DNA of 23,282 bases from Bacteroidales bacterium UBA714 (GTDB taxonomy: Bacteria; Bacteroidota; Bacteroidia; Bacteroidales; UBA932). Of the stretch, positions 1-8,189 are shown in pieces (positions within the stretch are counted from its first letter, which is position 1; each line of letters begins with the position of its first letter). A model generated the notes under the pieces. That model ran no database searches. It saw only the letters and a program-made list of their open reading frames with translations, and was not told the DNA's origin. The stretch lies in the NCBI GenBank assembly GCA_002298075.1, contig DBLW01000114.1:1-23282 (forward strand), read 5' to 3'. Made by a program: the position numbers and the translations under genes.

Positions 1-266
1 TTGATGTACCTTATATTCGTGACAGATATGACTATACTACATTGACCGATACGCTTGTAAGACGCTGTCATTATAATCTGGAGGTGTTCAGTGTCAGCCA
101 GGAGGCCTACAAGTTCCTCAACCCTAAGATAAATTACTCTCTGCTTGCCACAGGCCTGGTGCCCCCGTTCATGAGCACTGGGAATATTGACGGAGGTTAC
201 GGAATGCTCTCCTGTATGGGACGGTCTGATACCGGGTGGCTCGCTAACATGGAGCCTATTCCATAA
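1..266 (+). CDS. C-terminal end of a DUF4249-like outer-membrane-associated protein (5' truncated)
   Basis: The frame is open from the first complete codon at base 3 to TAA at 264-266, so this is the last ~87 residues of a longer protein, not a small gene; there is no convincing start inside. The tail has a pattern I associate with the C-terminus of Bacteroidota DUF4249 proteins: a phrase like VFSVSQEAYKFL, then about 35 residues on PFMSTGNIDGGYGML, resembling the family's 'Pv.i.sNI.gGyGil' ending. DUF4249 proteins are usually lipoproteins encoded next to a TonB-dependent receptor; that partner would lie left of the window. The function of the family is unsettled. The gene converges on the mannose operon and shares its terminator. 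Family assignment rests on a short tail and is moderate only; the existence of a coding tail is more secure. Confidence 0.55.
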   Translation, partial: DVPYIRDRYDYTTLTDTLVRRCHYNLEVFSVSQEAYKFLNPKINYSLLATGLVPPFMSTGNIDGGYGMLSCMGRSDTGWLANMEPIP

Positions 267-311
267 AGTTGCGGCTTCATTAGTCAAGTCTTCAATGGTT
301 CTTAATAAGAA

Positions 312-343
312 AAAGACCGGTCATTTTAAAAAGGCCGGTCTTT
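312..343. terminator. bidirectional intrinsic terminator between convergent genes
   Basis: AAAGACCGG at 312-320 pairs perfectly with CCGGTCTTT at 335-343; 321-322 can add two pairs with 333-334, leaving a 10-nt loop. On the plus strand the stem is followed by TTTCTT-like sequence, and on the minus strand by TTCTTATTAAG, so it can stop both the truncated plus-strand gene ending at 266 and the minus-strand mannose operon whose last stop codon is at 363-365. Confidence 0.8.
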
Positions 344-362
344 CTTGTGGTTTGATTTCAGT

Positions 363-1337
363 TTATCTGATATAGCTCGTAAGGAGCTTCAAGCTGCCTT
401 CTGGGGTGAATGTCACTGAGCCTGTGCATGCGGGCACGAGGACGGTCTCACCTTGGCGGAGACTTACTGTATTGCCCTCAGAGTCAGTCAGGGATCCTTT
501 GCCTTCTGTGCAGATTACTATCAGGAAAGAATCCAGCGATTTCACTTCCTTGGTGACAGGCTTGTCAAGGTCATAGAGGGAAGTCGTGAAATACTCACAA
601 GATACAATCTCGTTTTCCTCATTCTGCTTCTCTGTGTAGGCTGTCTTATAGTCAGGAAGGACTGTATAGTCGATGGCTGCCTTTGACAGTTCGGTATGAA
701 GCTCGCGCGGCTTTCCGTCAAGTCCCTTGCGTCCGAAATCGTAAATCCTGTACGTGATGTCAGATGTCTGCTGGATTTCAGCGATGAAGCAGCCGCTTCC
801 TATGCTGTGTATGCGTCCGGCAGGAAGGAAGAACACGTCACCGGCCTTTACATTGTAGTCATGCAGTACCTCTGTCACAGTGTTGTCATCTACTTTAGAA
901 GCATATTCCTCTGGAGTGATGTTCTTTGTCAGACCCGACATGAGGTGGGCTTTTTCATCAGCCTGAACGACATACCACATCTCTGTCTTGCCTTTCGAGC
1001 CGTTGTGCCTTTCAGCTGCGAGCTTGTCGTCAGGGTGTACCTGGATGGAAAGGTCGTCACGCGCGTCAATGAATTTGACCAGGAGAGGGAACTCCGTTCC
1101 GGTCTTTTCATATACTTTCTGGCCAAGCAGCTCTCCCTTGTATTCCGCTGCAAGCTCAGCCACAGTTTTGCCGGCGAGTTCTCCCTCGGCTACGACAGAT
1201 TCGTTACCCTTTACACCTGACAGTTCCCAGCTCTCTCCGATGTTATGCTGCTCTGTCTCCACGCCCTTGAAAGGCGCGATTTTTTCACCGCCCCATACGA
1301 CGGATTTGAATATTGTCTTGAATTTTAATGGATACAT
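363..1337 (-). CDS. manA: class I mannose-6-phosphate isomerase
   Basis: 324-aa cytoplasmic zinc enzyme that interconverts mannose-6-phosphate and fructose-6-phosphate. The cupin metal site is readable: Q99 and H101 in the IQVHPDD motif, E119 in GKTEMWYV, and H177 in LPAGRIHSIG. R197 in TYRIYDFGR is the conserved arginine near the active site. Length and the opening MYPLKFKTIFKSVVWGG fit the short (~320 aa) type I isomerases of Bacteroidota and Firmicutes; no signal peptide. It is the last gene of the operon, 38 bp after the ROK kinase stop, and sits just before the terminator at 312-343. The position makes sense: mannose released by the upstream mannosidases and phosphorylated by a kinase would enter glycolysis here. 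The ATG at 1337 is chosen because it gives the family's usual N-terminus. A housekeeping role in making mannose-6-phosphate is also possible; the context favours catabolism. Confidence 0.93.
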   Translation of the reverse strand: MYPLKFKTIFKSVVWGGEKIAPFKGVETEQHNIGESWELSGVKGNESVVAEGELAGKTVAELAAEYKGELLGQKVYEKTGTEFPLLVKFIDARDDLSIQVHPDDKLAAERHNGSKGKTEMWYVVQADEKAHLMSGLTKNITPEEYASKVDDNTVTEVLHDYNVKAGDVFFLPAGRIHSIGSGCFIAEIQQTSDITYRIYDFGRKGLDGKPRELHTELSKAAIDYTVLPDYKTAYTEKQNEENEIVSCEYFTTSLYDLDKPVTKEVKSLDSFLIVICTEGKGSLTDSEGNTVSLRQGETVLVPACTGSVTFTPEGSLKLLTSYIR

Positions 1338-1375
1338 ATCTTTTTGATGGTTTGGCCTTTGCGGGCCGTTGGAAT

Positions 1376-2482
1376 CTATTGCTTGTCAAGCTGGTTAAGC
1401 GCGAAGGTGTATGCTCCGACAGAAATGGCCTTGCTGGCTCCCATTTTCGAGATTGCCACTCCGATGCGCTTCTGAGGGTCATAGATTACCTCAATGTCGC
1501 TTCCGAAAATCTTGAGTCTCCTCTGCTCTCCGCGTGCGAACTCTGCGAACTCCTCCTCGTTGTCCAGATCATAGACCTTCATCTGCACCCTGTCAAGCTG
1601 GTCGCCCGAAAGCGTGCCTATCTTGCTTCTGAGTGAGGCCAGGAGCGACGGCATTATATACTTGCGTGCCGCTGTTATTCCTCCTCCGATTACGATGAGA
1701 CCGTCAGTAAGCGTCACGGCCGTAGCCATTGCGTCTCCGGCTACCTCTCCCATCTCGGCAAAGGCTTTCTTGGCAGCTTCAGCATCTCCGGTCCTTATGC
1801 CCTCAGCCACATCAAATATGTCCTTAGGCTCAAGACCATGGTCAGGGTTGCCGGAAAGTTCACCATAAACTCTCTTTACTGCTCTGACAGCTACTCCTTC
1901 CTCCACGATAACGTTCTGGTTCTTCTTATGCGGCAGGCAGAATGTCTCCACGCATGAGTTGTCTCCGCGGTTAAGCTCCCCGTTGACAATCATTCCGATA
2001 CCGAAACCTGTTCCGAAAGTATAGCCGAGCATGTTCTTGTAGCGTTTTGCGCTGCCGGCCATCTCCAGCTTCTCGTTTATCTCCGGAAGAACACCTCCGA
2101 GGGCCTCGCCGTAAGCAAAGAGGTCTCCGTCATTGTTGATGAAGACCGGAATGCCGAACTTCTTCCTGAGGAACGGTCCGAGGGCGACTCCATCCCTGAA
2201 AGAAGGGAAATTCGGAAGGTAGCCTCCGATGATTCCGTTAGGGTAGTCCGCAGGTCCGGGGAACGCGAAACTGATTGCAACCGGCTTTTCGCTGAGCCTG
2301 TTTATGATTTCCTGGAAACCGTTGACCATTGTGCTGAGACACTGCTCAAGGTCGTGCGAGTTTGACGGAAGAGTGAGAGGGTTCACTATGAATTCACCGC
2401 CTCTCATTGCTCCGAATACCATGTTTGTTCCTCCTGCATCGAGAGTCAGGACGATACGCTGGTCTGTTTTGTAATGTGTCAT
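1376..2482 (-). CDS. ROK-family sugar kinase (candidate mannose/N-acetylhexosamine kinase)
   Basis: 368-aa cytoplasmic protein of the ROK (repressor/ORF/kinase) superfamily. Visible motifs: the phosphate-binding loop LDAGGTN (residues 14-20), a sugar-site segment FPGPADYPNGIIGG (74-87), the catalytic aspartate D118 in INNDGD, a GTGFGIG segment (157-163) and the adenosine-site GGGIT (266-270). There is no N-terminal helix-turn-helix, so it is a kinase and not a ROK repressor. The zinc motif of many ROK glucokinases (a CxCGxxGC pattern) is absent, the protein is longer than the usual ~300-320 aa, and residues ~300-345 form an extra segment. It lies 12 bp after the secreted GH92 gene and 38 bp before manA. 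By context its substrate is mannose and/or the GlcNAc released by the GH130 enzyme; sequence alone does not decide which. Confidence 0.85.
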   Translation of the reverse strand: MTHYKTDQRIVLTLDAGGTNMVFGAMRGGEFIVNPLTLPSNSHDLEQCLSTMVNGFQEIINRLSEKPVAISFAFPGPADYPNGIIGGYLPNFPSFRDGVALGPFLRKKFGIPVFINNDGDLFAYGEALGGVLPEINEKLEMAGSAKRYKNMLGYTFGTGFGIGMIVNGELNRGDNSCVETFCLPHKKNQNVIVEEGVAVRAVKRVYGELSGNPDHGLEPKDIFDVAEGIRTGDAEAAKKAFAEMGEVAGDAMATAVTLTDGLIVIGGGITAARKYIMPSLLASLRSKIGTLSGDQLDRVQMKVYDLDNEEEFAEFARGEQRRLKIFGSDIEVIYDPQKRIGVAISKMGASKAISVGAYTFALNQLDKQ

Positions 2483-2494
2483 GATTATGTCAGT

Positions 2495-4753
2495 TTATTT
2501 GCATTCGAAATGTAGTGTCCCGCCTTCTGTGAGGCTCTTGTGGCTGATGCGGTATTTCCCGAAATTCTTGCCCGAGAGGCTGATGCGGGAAATGCGCTTT
2601 CCGCCGTCCTTTGTTATGACAATCTTGTCATGTCCTGAGCAGATTGAAGGGTCAATGCTTATTTCAACCTTGTCAAAGCGCGGTGTAGTGAGCATGTATG
2701 CCGGCTCGCCCGGGCAGTCAGGGTAGAAGCCCATCATCGAGAATACGGCCCATGCGGACATGGTTCCAGTGTCGTCATTGCCTGGGATACCGTCCGGAAG
2801 TGTCGTGTAATGCTTGTCAAGCAGCTTGTCGACAAGCTCCTGCGTGCGCCATTCCTCTCCCTTGAAGTAGCTGAAAAGATATGGATAGGCAATGTCCGGC
2901 TCATTCGCCGGGTCGTAAAGCCCCTCTTCAAACACTTTCGCCAATTTGTTCACGAAAGCCTTGCGTCCGCCCATCAGTTTTGCAAGGCCGGCAATGTCAT
3001 GCGGCACATAGAAAGTATAATTCCATGCGCTTCCTTCGTGGAATCCGGGTACAGGCTCGAAATTCTCTCCCTGGCGCGGGTCGAAAGGAGCAAGGAACTT
3101 GCCGTCCATGGTTATCGGACGGAATGTGCCGGATTCTGTGCTGTAATAATGCTTGTATCCGAGAGAACGCTGCCTGAACAGTTCTGCATCCTCCGGTTTG
3201 CCGAGGTCTGACGCCAGAAGTGACAGGGCATGGTCAGCGATATAGTATTCCAGCGCATGTGAGACTGAATTGTCTCCCGACAGGTCGGCTGCGTAGAATC
3301 CGAGCGGAACATATCCTTTTTCGATGTACGGGTCAATGTCCGGACGCATGAGATTGTCCTTTCCCGGAGTGTCTGCGGACTTGATGAAAGCCTCATATGC
3401 TTTGCTGATGTCAAAATCACGCAGGCCCTTGAGCCATGTGTCGGCTATCACAGGGATTGCAGGGTCTCCTTCCATGGTGAAAGTCTCCCTTCCGTAAAGC
3501 TCCCATTTCGGCATCCATCCCCAGTCTTCATATATCCCTATCATCGAGCGCACCATGTCGCGCTGCCTTTCCGGATATACGAGCGTCATGAGCTGGTGAA
3601 GATTGCGGTATGTGTCCCAGAGAGAGAATACTGTATATCTGTTTTCTCCTTCAGGTACGCGTCCTGTTCCGTCGTTCTCTGCCTTCGGATATTCACCATT
3701 CACATCGTTGAGGATATTAGGGTGTATCAGCGTATGGTAAAGGGCGGTATAGAAGACCTCCTTGTCTTTCCTGGTGCCTCCCTCAACCTTTATGCGTGAT
3801 AAGTCTGCCTCCCATTTTGCAGCAGCCTGGGCGCGTACCTTGTCGAAGCCGAAGTCCGGCTGTTCCGCCTCAAGGTTCTCCCATGCATTCTTGCAGCTCA
3901 CGAAAGAGACGCCCATCTGAAGCTCAATCTGCTCGCCTTCCTCAGTGTCGAAAGAGAACCAGTAACCGAGCTGGTTGCCGGCAAGTTCCCTTCCGTAACG
4001 GGTGTATATCTTGTATTTGCCGTTGTCCGGAGTCCATTCCGCTTCGACTCCCGTCATCTTTGGCTGTTTCTTCCAGAATCCGCTCTCAGCCGGCTTGCGG
4101 TTTACACGGATTGCAAAGTAAACGGGAAACACTGCCTGCGGGTTATAGCAGAAAGTGCCTGCGAGCCTCATTCCTTCAATCTCGGTGTCGCTGACTTTCC
4201 TGACCCATGCGCCGGTTTCATTAGTGAGTCCTTCGCCGAGGTTTACCAGAATATTGCCCCTGCCGGCAGGGAAGGTGTAGCGCTCTGCTGATGTTCGTGT
4301 CGTGGCGCTTGCTTCCGCCTTTATGCCGTAAGCCGTAAGTTCGCAGCTGTAATATCCCGGCTCGGCATGTTCGGCAGTATATTCCGAGCCATGTATATGG
4401 TGGTCAGGATAAATGGCTCCTGTCGTAGGCATCGTAAGCACCACTCCAAGCTCCGGGCATCCCACTCCGCTGAGGTTCACATGAGAGAATCCTGTGAAGA
4501 ACTTGTTTTCAAAGCAATAAGGAGTTGACCACCACCTGCTGTCCTTGTCATACACGTTCATGTCTGAGCCCATCACGTTGAATGGAGTTACGGACATCAT
4601 GCCGTTAGGACAGATTGCACCCGGGTTGGTCGTGCCGAAATTGGTTGTGCCGACAAACGGATTCACGTAATCTGTGACTTTGTCTGAAGCACTTGCTGCA
4701 ACTGCAATCATGCAGGTGAACAGTGTGGCAAATGTTCTTGTTTTTCGTGTCAT
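2495..4753 (-). CDS. secreted GH92 family alpha-mannosidase
   Basis: 752 aa, normal length for a one-domain GH92 enzyme (calcium-dependent, inverting exo-alpha-mannosidases acting on N-glycans and mannans). An N-terminal export signal (residues 1-23: basic start, hydrophobic run, ASA before D24) lacks a good lipobox, so a soluble periplasmic enzyme is likely. GH92 landmarks: NPFVGTTNFG near the mature N-terminus, FSLWDTYRNLHQLM (376-389), PKWELYGRETFTMEGDPAIP (415-434), FHEGSAWNYTF (571-581), which carries the likely general acid glutamate, and GNDDTGTMSAW (658-668), which carries the aspartates taken as catalytic base in the family. Where the GH92-GH125 protein has AHGNEPSHH, this protein has ANEPDIAYP (616-624), so the +1 sugar pocket and linkage preference probably differ. 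It lies 85 bp after GH130 across a strong hairpin, and 12 bp before the kinase. Linkage specificity cannot be assigned by eye. Confidence 0.92.
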   Translation of the reverse strand: MTRKTRTFATLFTCMIAVAASASDKVTDYVNPFVGTTNFGTTNPGAICPNGMMSVTPFNVMGSDMNVYDKDSRWWSTPYCFENKFFTGFSHVNLSGVGCPELGVVLTMPTTGAIYPDHHIHGSEYTAEHAEPGYYSCELTAYGIKAEASATTRTSAERYTFPAGRGNILVNLGEGLTNETGAWVRKVSDTEIEGMRLAGTFCYNPQAVFPVYFAIRVNRKPAESGFWKKQPKMTGVEAEWTPDNGKYKIYTRYGRELAGNQLGYWFSFDTEEGEQIELQMGVSFVSCKNAWENLEAEQPDFGFDKVRAQAAAKWEADLSRIKVEGGTRKDKEVFYTALYHTLIHPNILNDVNGEYPKAENDGTGRVPEGENRYTVFSLWDTYRNLHQLMTLVYPERQRDMVRSMIGIYEDWGWMPKWELYGRETFTMEGDPAIPVIADTWLKGLRDFDISKAYEAFIKSADTPGKDNLMRPDIDPYIEKGYVPLGFYAADLSGDNSVSHALEYYIADHALSLLASDLGKPEDAELFRQRSLGYKHYYSTESGTFRPITMDGKFLAPFDPRQGENFEPVPGFHEGSAWNYTFYVPHDIAGLAKLMGGRKAFVNKLAKVFEEGLYDPANEPDIAYPYLFSYFKGEEWRTQELVDKLLDKHYTTLPDGIPGNDDTGTMSAWAVFSMMGFYPDCPGEPAYMLTTPRFDKVEISIDPSICSGHDKIVITKDGGKRISRISLSGKNFGKYRISHKSLTEGGTLHFECK

Positions 4754-4769
4754 GGATTATGTTTTAGTA

Positions 4770-4824
4770 TTACGGCTGCCCCGCGGACGAGGGCATGGCC
4801 CGGTCATTCGCAAAGCAGCCGTAA
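4770..4824 (-). promoter_or_regulatory. intergenic hairpin between GH130 and GH92 genes
   Basis: TTACGGCTGC at 4770-4779 is the exact inverted complement of GCAGCCGTAA at 4815-4824, a 10-bp perfect stem. The 35-nt loop contains a smaller hairpin (GGGC 4791-4794 with GCCC 4798-4801). In the transcript it follows the GH130 stop and ends about 16 nt before the GH92 start at 4753. No T-run follows on the minus strand, so it is unlikely to be a full terminator. A role in mRNA stability, partial attenuation or masking of the downstream ribosome site is inference. Confidence 0.55.
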
Positions 4825-4838
4825 ACATTATTGGAATT

Positions 4839-5840
4839 TTAGAGAATGCTTGTCTTCTTCGTGAACTCGATGATTTCATCGACATATCCGAATGCAAGTC
4901 CCACCACAGTGTCGGCGCATCCGTAATATACGGCAACGCGTCCGGTCTGAGGGTCGTGCAGAGATGCACAAGGGAAAGTCACGTTAGGCACGTCGCCGGT
5001 GCATTCATATAAAGTCTCAGGATGAAGCAGGTATGGACCGGTACGGGCAAGCACTTTCCAAGGCTGCTCCAGGTCGAGAAGTGCCGCTCCGAATGAGTAG
5101 TTGTATCCCTGGCAGGTGTGGTGTACGCCGTGGTAGAACATGAGCCAGCCTTCTGAAGTCTCGATAGGGACAGGGCCTGCACCTATCTTGCAGCACTGCC
5201 ATGCGCTCTTCTCGAAATCAGACGGTCCCATCACGTGGCGGTGGTGTCCCCAATACTCAAGGTCAGGTGACTCAGAGTAGAAAATGTCGCCGAAAGGAGT
5301 ATGGCCTGTGTCGCTCGGACGTGAAAGCATTGCATACTTGCCGCCTATTTTGCGCGGGAACATCACTCCGTTCCTGTTGTACGGGAGGAAGGCATTCTCC
5401 AGCTGATGGAATGTCTTGAAGTCATCGGTCCAGGCAATTCCGATTGTAGGACCATGGTAGCCGTTGCACCATGTAACGTAATATTTGTCATCGATTTTTG
5501 CAACGCGCGGGTCATAGCCGTACACCCATTCGCCGACCTCCGGAATGTCACAGTCGAATTTGAGGGTTTCCGGGTCCAGCTCCCAATTGATGCCGTCCTT
5601 GGAAAAGCCCACATGAAGGGTCATCCTGATATTTGTGTCATCCACACGGAAAACTCCGGCGTATCCGCCGTTGAACGGCACTACGGCCGAGTTGAATATG
5701 CTGTTTGAATTGGGAAGGAGATTTCTTGGAATCACAGGATTAGCGGAGTATCTCCACATTGTGGTCTTGCATCCTGCCGGGCGCTCTTCCCAAGGCATGT
5801 CCGGCAGCGGGTTGCCGGCGATTTTAAGATTGTCTGTCAT
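4839..5840 (-). CDS. GH130 beta-mannoside phosphorylase, probably beta-1,4-mannosyl-N-acetylglucosamine phosphorylase
   Basis: 333-aa protein with no signal peptide, so it acts in the cytoplasm. It has the five-bladed beta-propeller layout of GH130: MWRYSANPVIPR (28-39), NSAVVPFNGGYAGVFR (50-65), the GYDPRV segment with D110 in the place of the catalytic proton donor, and later MFPRKIGGKYAMLSRPSD and KIGAGPVPIETSEGW. Length and wording resemble the GH130_2 enzymes of gut Bacteroidota that phosphorolyse Man-beta-1,4-GlcNAc, the core disaccharide of N-glycans, to mannose-1-phosphate and GlcNAc. That is established for characterised relatives and inferred here. A mannosyl-glucose or mannooligosaccharide phosphorylase is the alternative, but company with GH92 and GH125 mannosidases favours N-glycan core substrate. 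No phosphomannomutase to use the mannose-1-phosphate is in the window. Flanked on both sides by hairpin-bearing spacers of ~85 bp. Confidence 0.9.
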   Translation of the reverse strand: MTDNLKIAGNPLPDMPWEERPAGCKTTMWRYSANPVIPRNLLPNSNSIFNSAVVPFNGGYAGVFRVDDTNIRMTLHVGFSKDGINWELDPETLKFDCDIPEVGEWVYGYDPRVAKIDDKYYVTWCNGYHGPTIGIAWTDDFKTFHQLENAFLPYNRNGVMFPRKIGGKYAMLSRPSDTGHTPFGDIFYSESPDLEYWGHHRHVMGPSDFEKSAWQCCKIGAGPVPIETSEGWLMFYHGVHHTCQGYNYSFGAALLDLEQPWKVLARTGPYLLHPETLYECTGDVPNVTFPCASLHDPQTGRVAVYYGCADTVVGLAFGYVDEIIEFTKKTSIL

Positions 5841-5870
5841 TTCAGTTTGATTTAAACTCTTATATACTCA

Positions 5871-5905
5871 CAAAGGTACTCCAAAAAATCGAATGGAGCA
5901 CCTTT
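5871..5905 (-). promoter_or_regulatory. intergenic hairpin with a possible -7 box upstream of GH130
   Basis: AAAGGTACTCCA (5872-5883) pairs with TGGAGCACCTTT (5894-5905) except for one A/C mismatch, with a 10-nt loop. On the minus strand the second arm also reads TACCTTTG (complement of 5871-5878), an exact match to the Bacteroidota -7 consensus TAnnTTTG, about 30 nt before the GH130 start at 5840. No TTTG sits at the right distance upstream, and the T-run after the stem is only three long. It could be an internal promoter, a weak attenuator, or just an mRNA-stabilising stem. Confidence 0.35.
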
Positions 5906-5924
5906 GCCGGAGTAAATTTTAAGG

Positions 5925-8189
5925 TCATTCAGCCCTGTCTGTCATGATGAACTCCAGGTCGGCTCCTTTGCTGAGCTCTTCCCATCTCAGGAAATTGCCG
6001 CCGTGTTTCTTGCCGTTCACCTTGAGGCTGCTTATGTAAGTCTGCGGAGTCAAGCCATTGCCGTCTGCGTTACCGGCTGATATAACAAGCTCTTTTCCGT
6101 TTTCAAGATGTACGACAGCCTTGCTGAAATAAGGCCTTCCGATTGCATATTCGTCAGATGCCGGGCATACCGGATAGAAACCGAGTGCGGAGAATACGTA
6201 CCATGCGGATGTCTGTCCGTTGTCCTCGTCACCGCAATAGCCGTCCGGAGTCGCGCTGTAAAGCCTGTCCATTACTTCCTTAATATGCCACTGGGCCTTG
6301 TGAGGCTGTCCGGCCCAGTCATAAAGATAAATCATGTGCTGTGCCGGCTGGTTTCCATGTGCGTAATTGCCCATGTTTGCGACCTGCATCTCCGTTATCT
6401 CATGTATGCGGTAGCCGTAGTAGCTGTCGTCATATACCGGAGGAACCACGAATACGGAGTCGAGCATTGCACTGAACTCCTCTGCTCCGCCCATCTGCTC
6501 CATAAGGCCGTCCACATCGTGGAAAACGGACCATGTGTAATGCCATGTGTTGCCTTCTGTGAACGCGTCACCCCATTTGTATGTGCTGAACGGCTCCTGG
6601 AAACTCCCGTCGGCATTGCGTCCGCGCATTAGATTCGAACTCTTATCAAAGACATTCATCCAGTTGCCGGACCTTGCCTCCCATTTGTCCAGCTCCTCCT
6701 GAGGACGTGAAAGCCTCTTGGCAATCTGCAGGATGCACCAGTCATCGTAGGCGTATTCAAGCGTGCGTGCCACATTCTCATGTATGTTCACATCATAAGG
6801 GACATAGCCTATGGTGTTGTAATACTCGTGTCCGAGGCGTCCGGTTGAGCTTACCTCAGGATGCACATGCTCGGTTCCATAGACAATGCAGTCATAAAGC
6901 ACCTTCAAGTCTTCCTCTGAAATAAGTCCTTTCACCGCCGCGTCTGCGACAACTGAAGCGGAGTTGTTTCCTACCATGCATCCCCTGTGGCCCGGACTGG
7001 CCCATTCAGGAAGGAATTTGTTCTCACGAGCAACATTTGCAAGGCCCTGCTGAATCTCCTTATTAACAGATGGATATACAAGGTTGAGAAGAGGGAACAA
7101 TGCACGGAATGTATCCCAGAATCCAGTGTCTGTATATAGATATCCGTCGCATACCTGTCCGTTGTACGGGCTGTAATGCACAGGCTTGCCGTCCGCATTG
7201 ATTTCATAGAACTTGCGCGGGAACAGTACGCTTCTGTACAGGCATGAAGAGAACGTGCGGTACTGGTCAATTGTTCCGCCTGCCACTTCTATGCGTCCGA
7301 GAACTTCATTCCATCTGTCCCTGGCCTCATTTTTAACCTGCTCGAAGTTCTTGTCGGAAATCTCTTTCAGATTGAGCCATGCCTGCTCGAGTGAGATGAA
7401 TGACGAGGCTGCCTGAACATTAACCTGCTCACCGCGTCTTGTGCTGAATCTTACAGATGCCATTGCATGGTCAGATGTGATTTCGCAACTTCCCTCTCCA
7501 TTGTCGAGCTCGTGTGAGGGACCGTCGAATACGGATACCGACTCAAACTCCTTGTCGAAGGTAAGCACGAACCAGTTGCGGAAATTGTCGGGCACTCCGC
7601 CGCTGTTCTTTGTCGTATAGCCTACTATGGCTTTCTGTTGCGGAAGCACTTTTATGTATGAGCCCTTGTCGAACGCGTCCACAACGATTCCGGATGTCTC
7701 GCCCTCCGGGAATGTGAAGCGCAGCGCTGCAGCCCTGTCTGACGGGGCAATCTCGGCATTTATGTCATGGTCGGCGAGATATACCTGATAATAATAAGGC
7801 TTTGCGGTCTCGCTCTTGTGCGAGAACCAGCTTGCGCGTGAGTCCTGGTCAACTGTTTTTGAGTCACGTACAGGCATTACTGCGAACTGTCCATAGTCGT
7901 TTATCCAAGGTGACGGCTGGTGTGTCTGCTTGAAGCCGCGTATCTGGTGGGCGTCATAGCGGTATGCCCATCCGTCTCCCATCTTGCCTGTCTGCGGTGT
8001 CCAGAAGTTCATGCCCCACGGGAGAGCTGTCGCAGGGTAGGTATTTCCTGTCGAGAATGAATGCTCTGAAAGAGAGCCGGCAAGTGTGGTTACATAGTCC
8101 GCCGGGTTTTCCGCGAACTGTGTGACGGCTTTTTCGGCGCATCCTGCAGCCATTAGGGCTGCCAATAGTATCAATGCTGTTTTTTTCAT
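5925..8189 (-). CDS. lipoprotein GH92 family alpha-mannosidase
   Basis: 754 aa counted from the ATG at 8189. The start MKKTALILLAALMAAGC is a clear lipoprotein signal with C17 as lipidated cysteine; only one acidic residue follows, so there is no strong surface-export signal and the protein may face the periplasm. GH92 landmarks (numbered from the ATG): SPYNGQVCDGYLYTDTGFWD (340-359), FTEGNTWHYTWSVFHD (543-558) with the candidate general acid glutamate, and GDEDNGQTSAW (653-663) with the candidate base aspartates. The segment NYAHGNQPAQH has glutamine where the fusion protein upstream has glutamate (AHGNEPSHH), suggesting another linkage or substrate. It is the second gene of the operon, 29 nt after the GH92-GH125 stop. 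An in-frame TTG at 8192 would add one residue; the ATG is preferred. The start codon lies at the junction of an 18-bp tandem duplication. Confidence 0.92.
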   Translation of the reverse strand: MKKTALILLAALMAAGCAEKAVTQFAENPADYVTTLAGSLSEHSFSTGNTYPATALPWGMNFWTPQTGKMGDGWAYRYDAHQIRGFKQTHQPSPWINDYGQFAVMPVRDSKTVDQDSRASWFSHKSETAKPYYYQVYLADHDINAEIAPSDRAAALRFTFPEGETSGIVVDAFDKGSYIKVLPQQKAIVGYTTKNSGGVPDNFRNWFVLTFDKEFESVSVFDGPSHELDNGEGSCEITSDHAMASVRFSTRRGEQVNVQAASSFISLEQAWLNLKEISDKNFEQVKNEARDRWNEVLGRIEVAGGTIDQYRTFSSCLYRSVLFPRKFYEINADGKPVHYSPYNGQVCDGYLYTDTGFWDTFRALFPLLNLVYPSVNKEIQQGLANVARENKFLPEWASPGHRGCMVGNNSASVVADAAVKGLISEEDLKVLYDCIVYGTEHVHPEVSSTGRLGHEYYNTIGYVPYDVNIHENVARTLEYAYDDWCILQIAKRLSRPQEELDKWEARSGNWMNVFDKSSNLMRGRNADGSFQEPFSTYKWGDAFTEGNTWHYTWSVFHDVDGLMEQMGGAEEFSAMLDSVFVVPPVYDDSYYGYRIHEITEMQVANMGNYAHGNQPAQHMIYLYDWAGQPHKAQWHIKEVMDRLYSATPDGYCGDEDNGQTSAWYVFSALGFYPVCPASDEYAIGRPYFSKAVVHLENGKELVISAGNADGNGLTPQTYISSLKVNGKKHGGNFLRWEELSKGADLEFIMTDRAE

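Noticed and set aside
42..266. Possible 74-aa gene starting at a TTG
   Set aside because: The frame is open upstream to the window edge and the sequence reads as the tail of a larger protein, so the TTG is an internal leucine codon.
696..1220. 174-aa open frame on the plus strand
   Set aside because: Lies wholly antisense to manA, which has intact catalytic motifs; composition is that of a shadow frame.
4770..4824. Hairpin as intrinsic terminator of the GH130 transcript
   Set aside because: No T-run follows on the coding strand and the operon continues with short spacers.
6108..6632. 174-aa open frame on the plus strand
   Set aside because: Antisense to the conserved C-terminal half of the lipoprotein GH92 gene, with no domain of its own.
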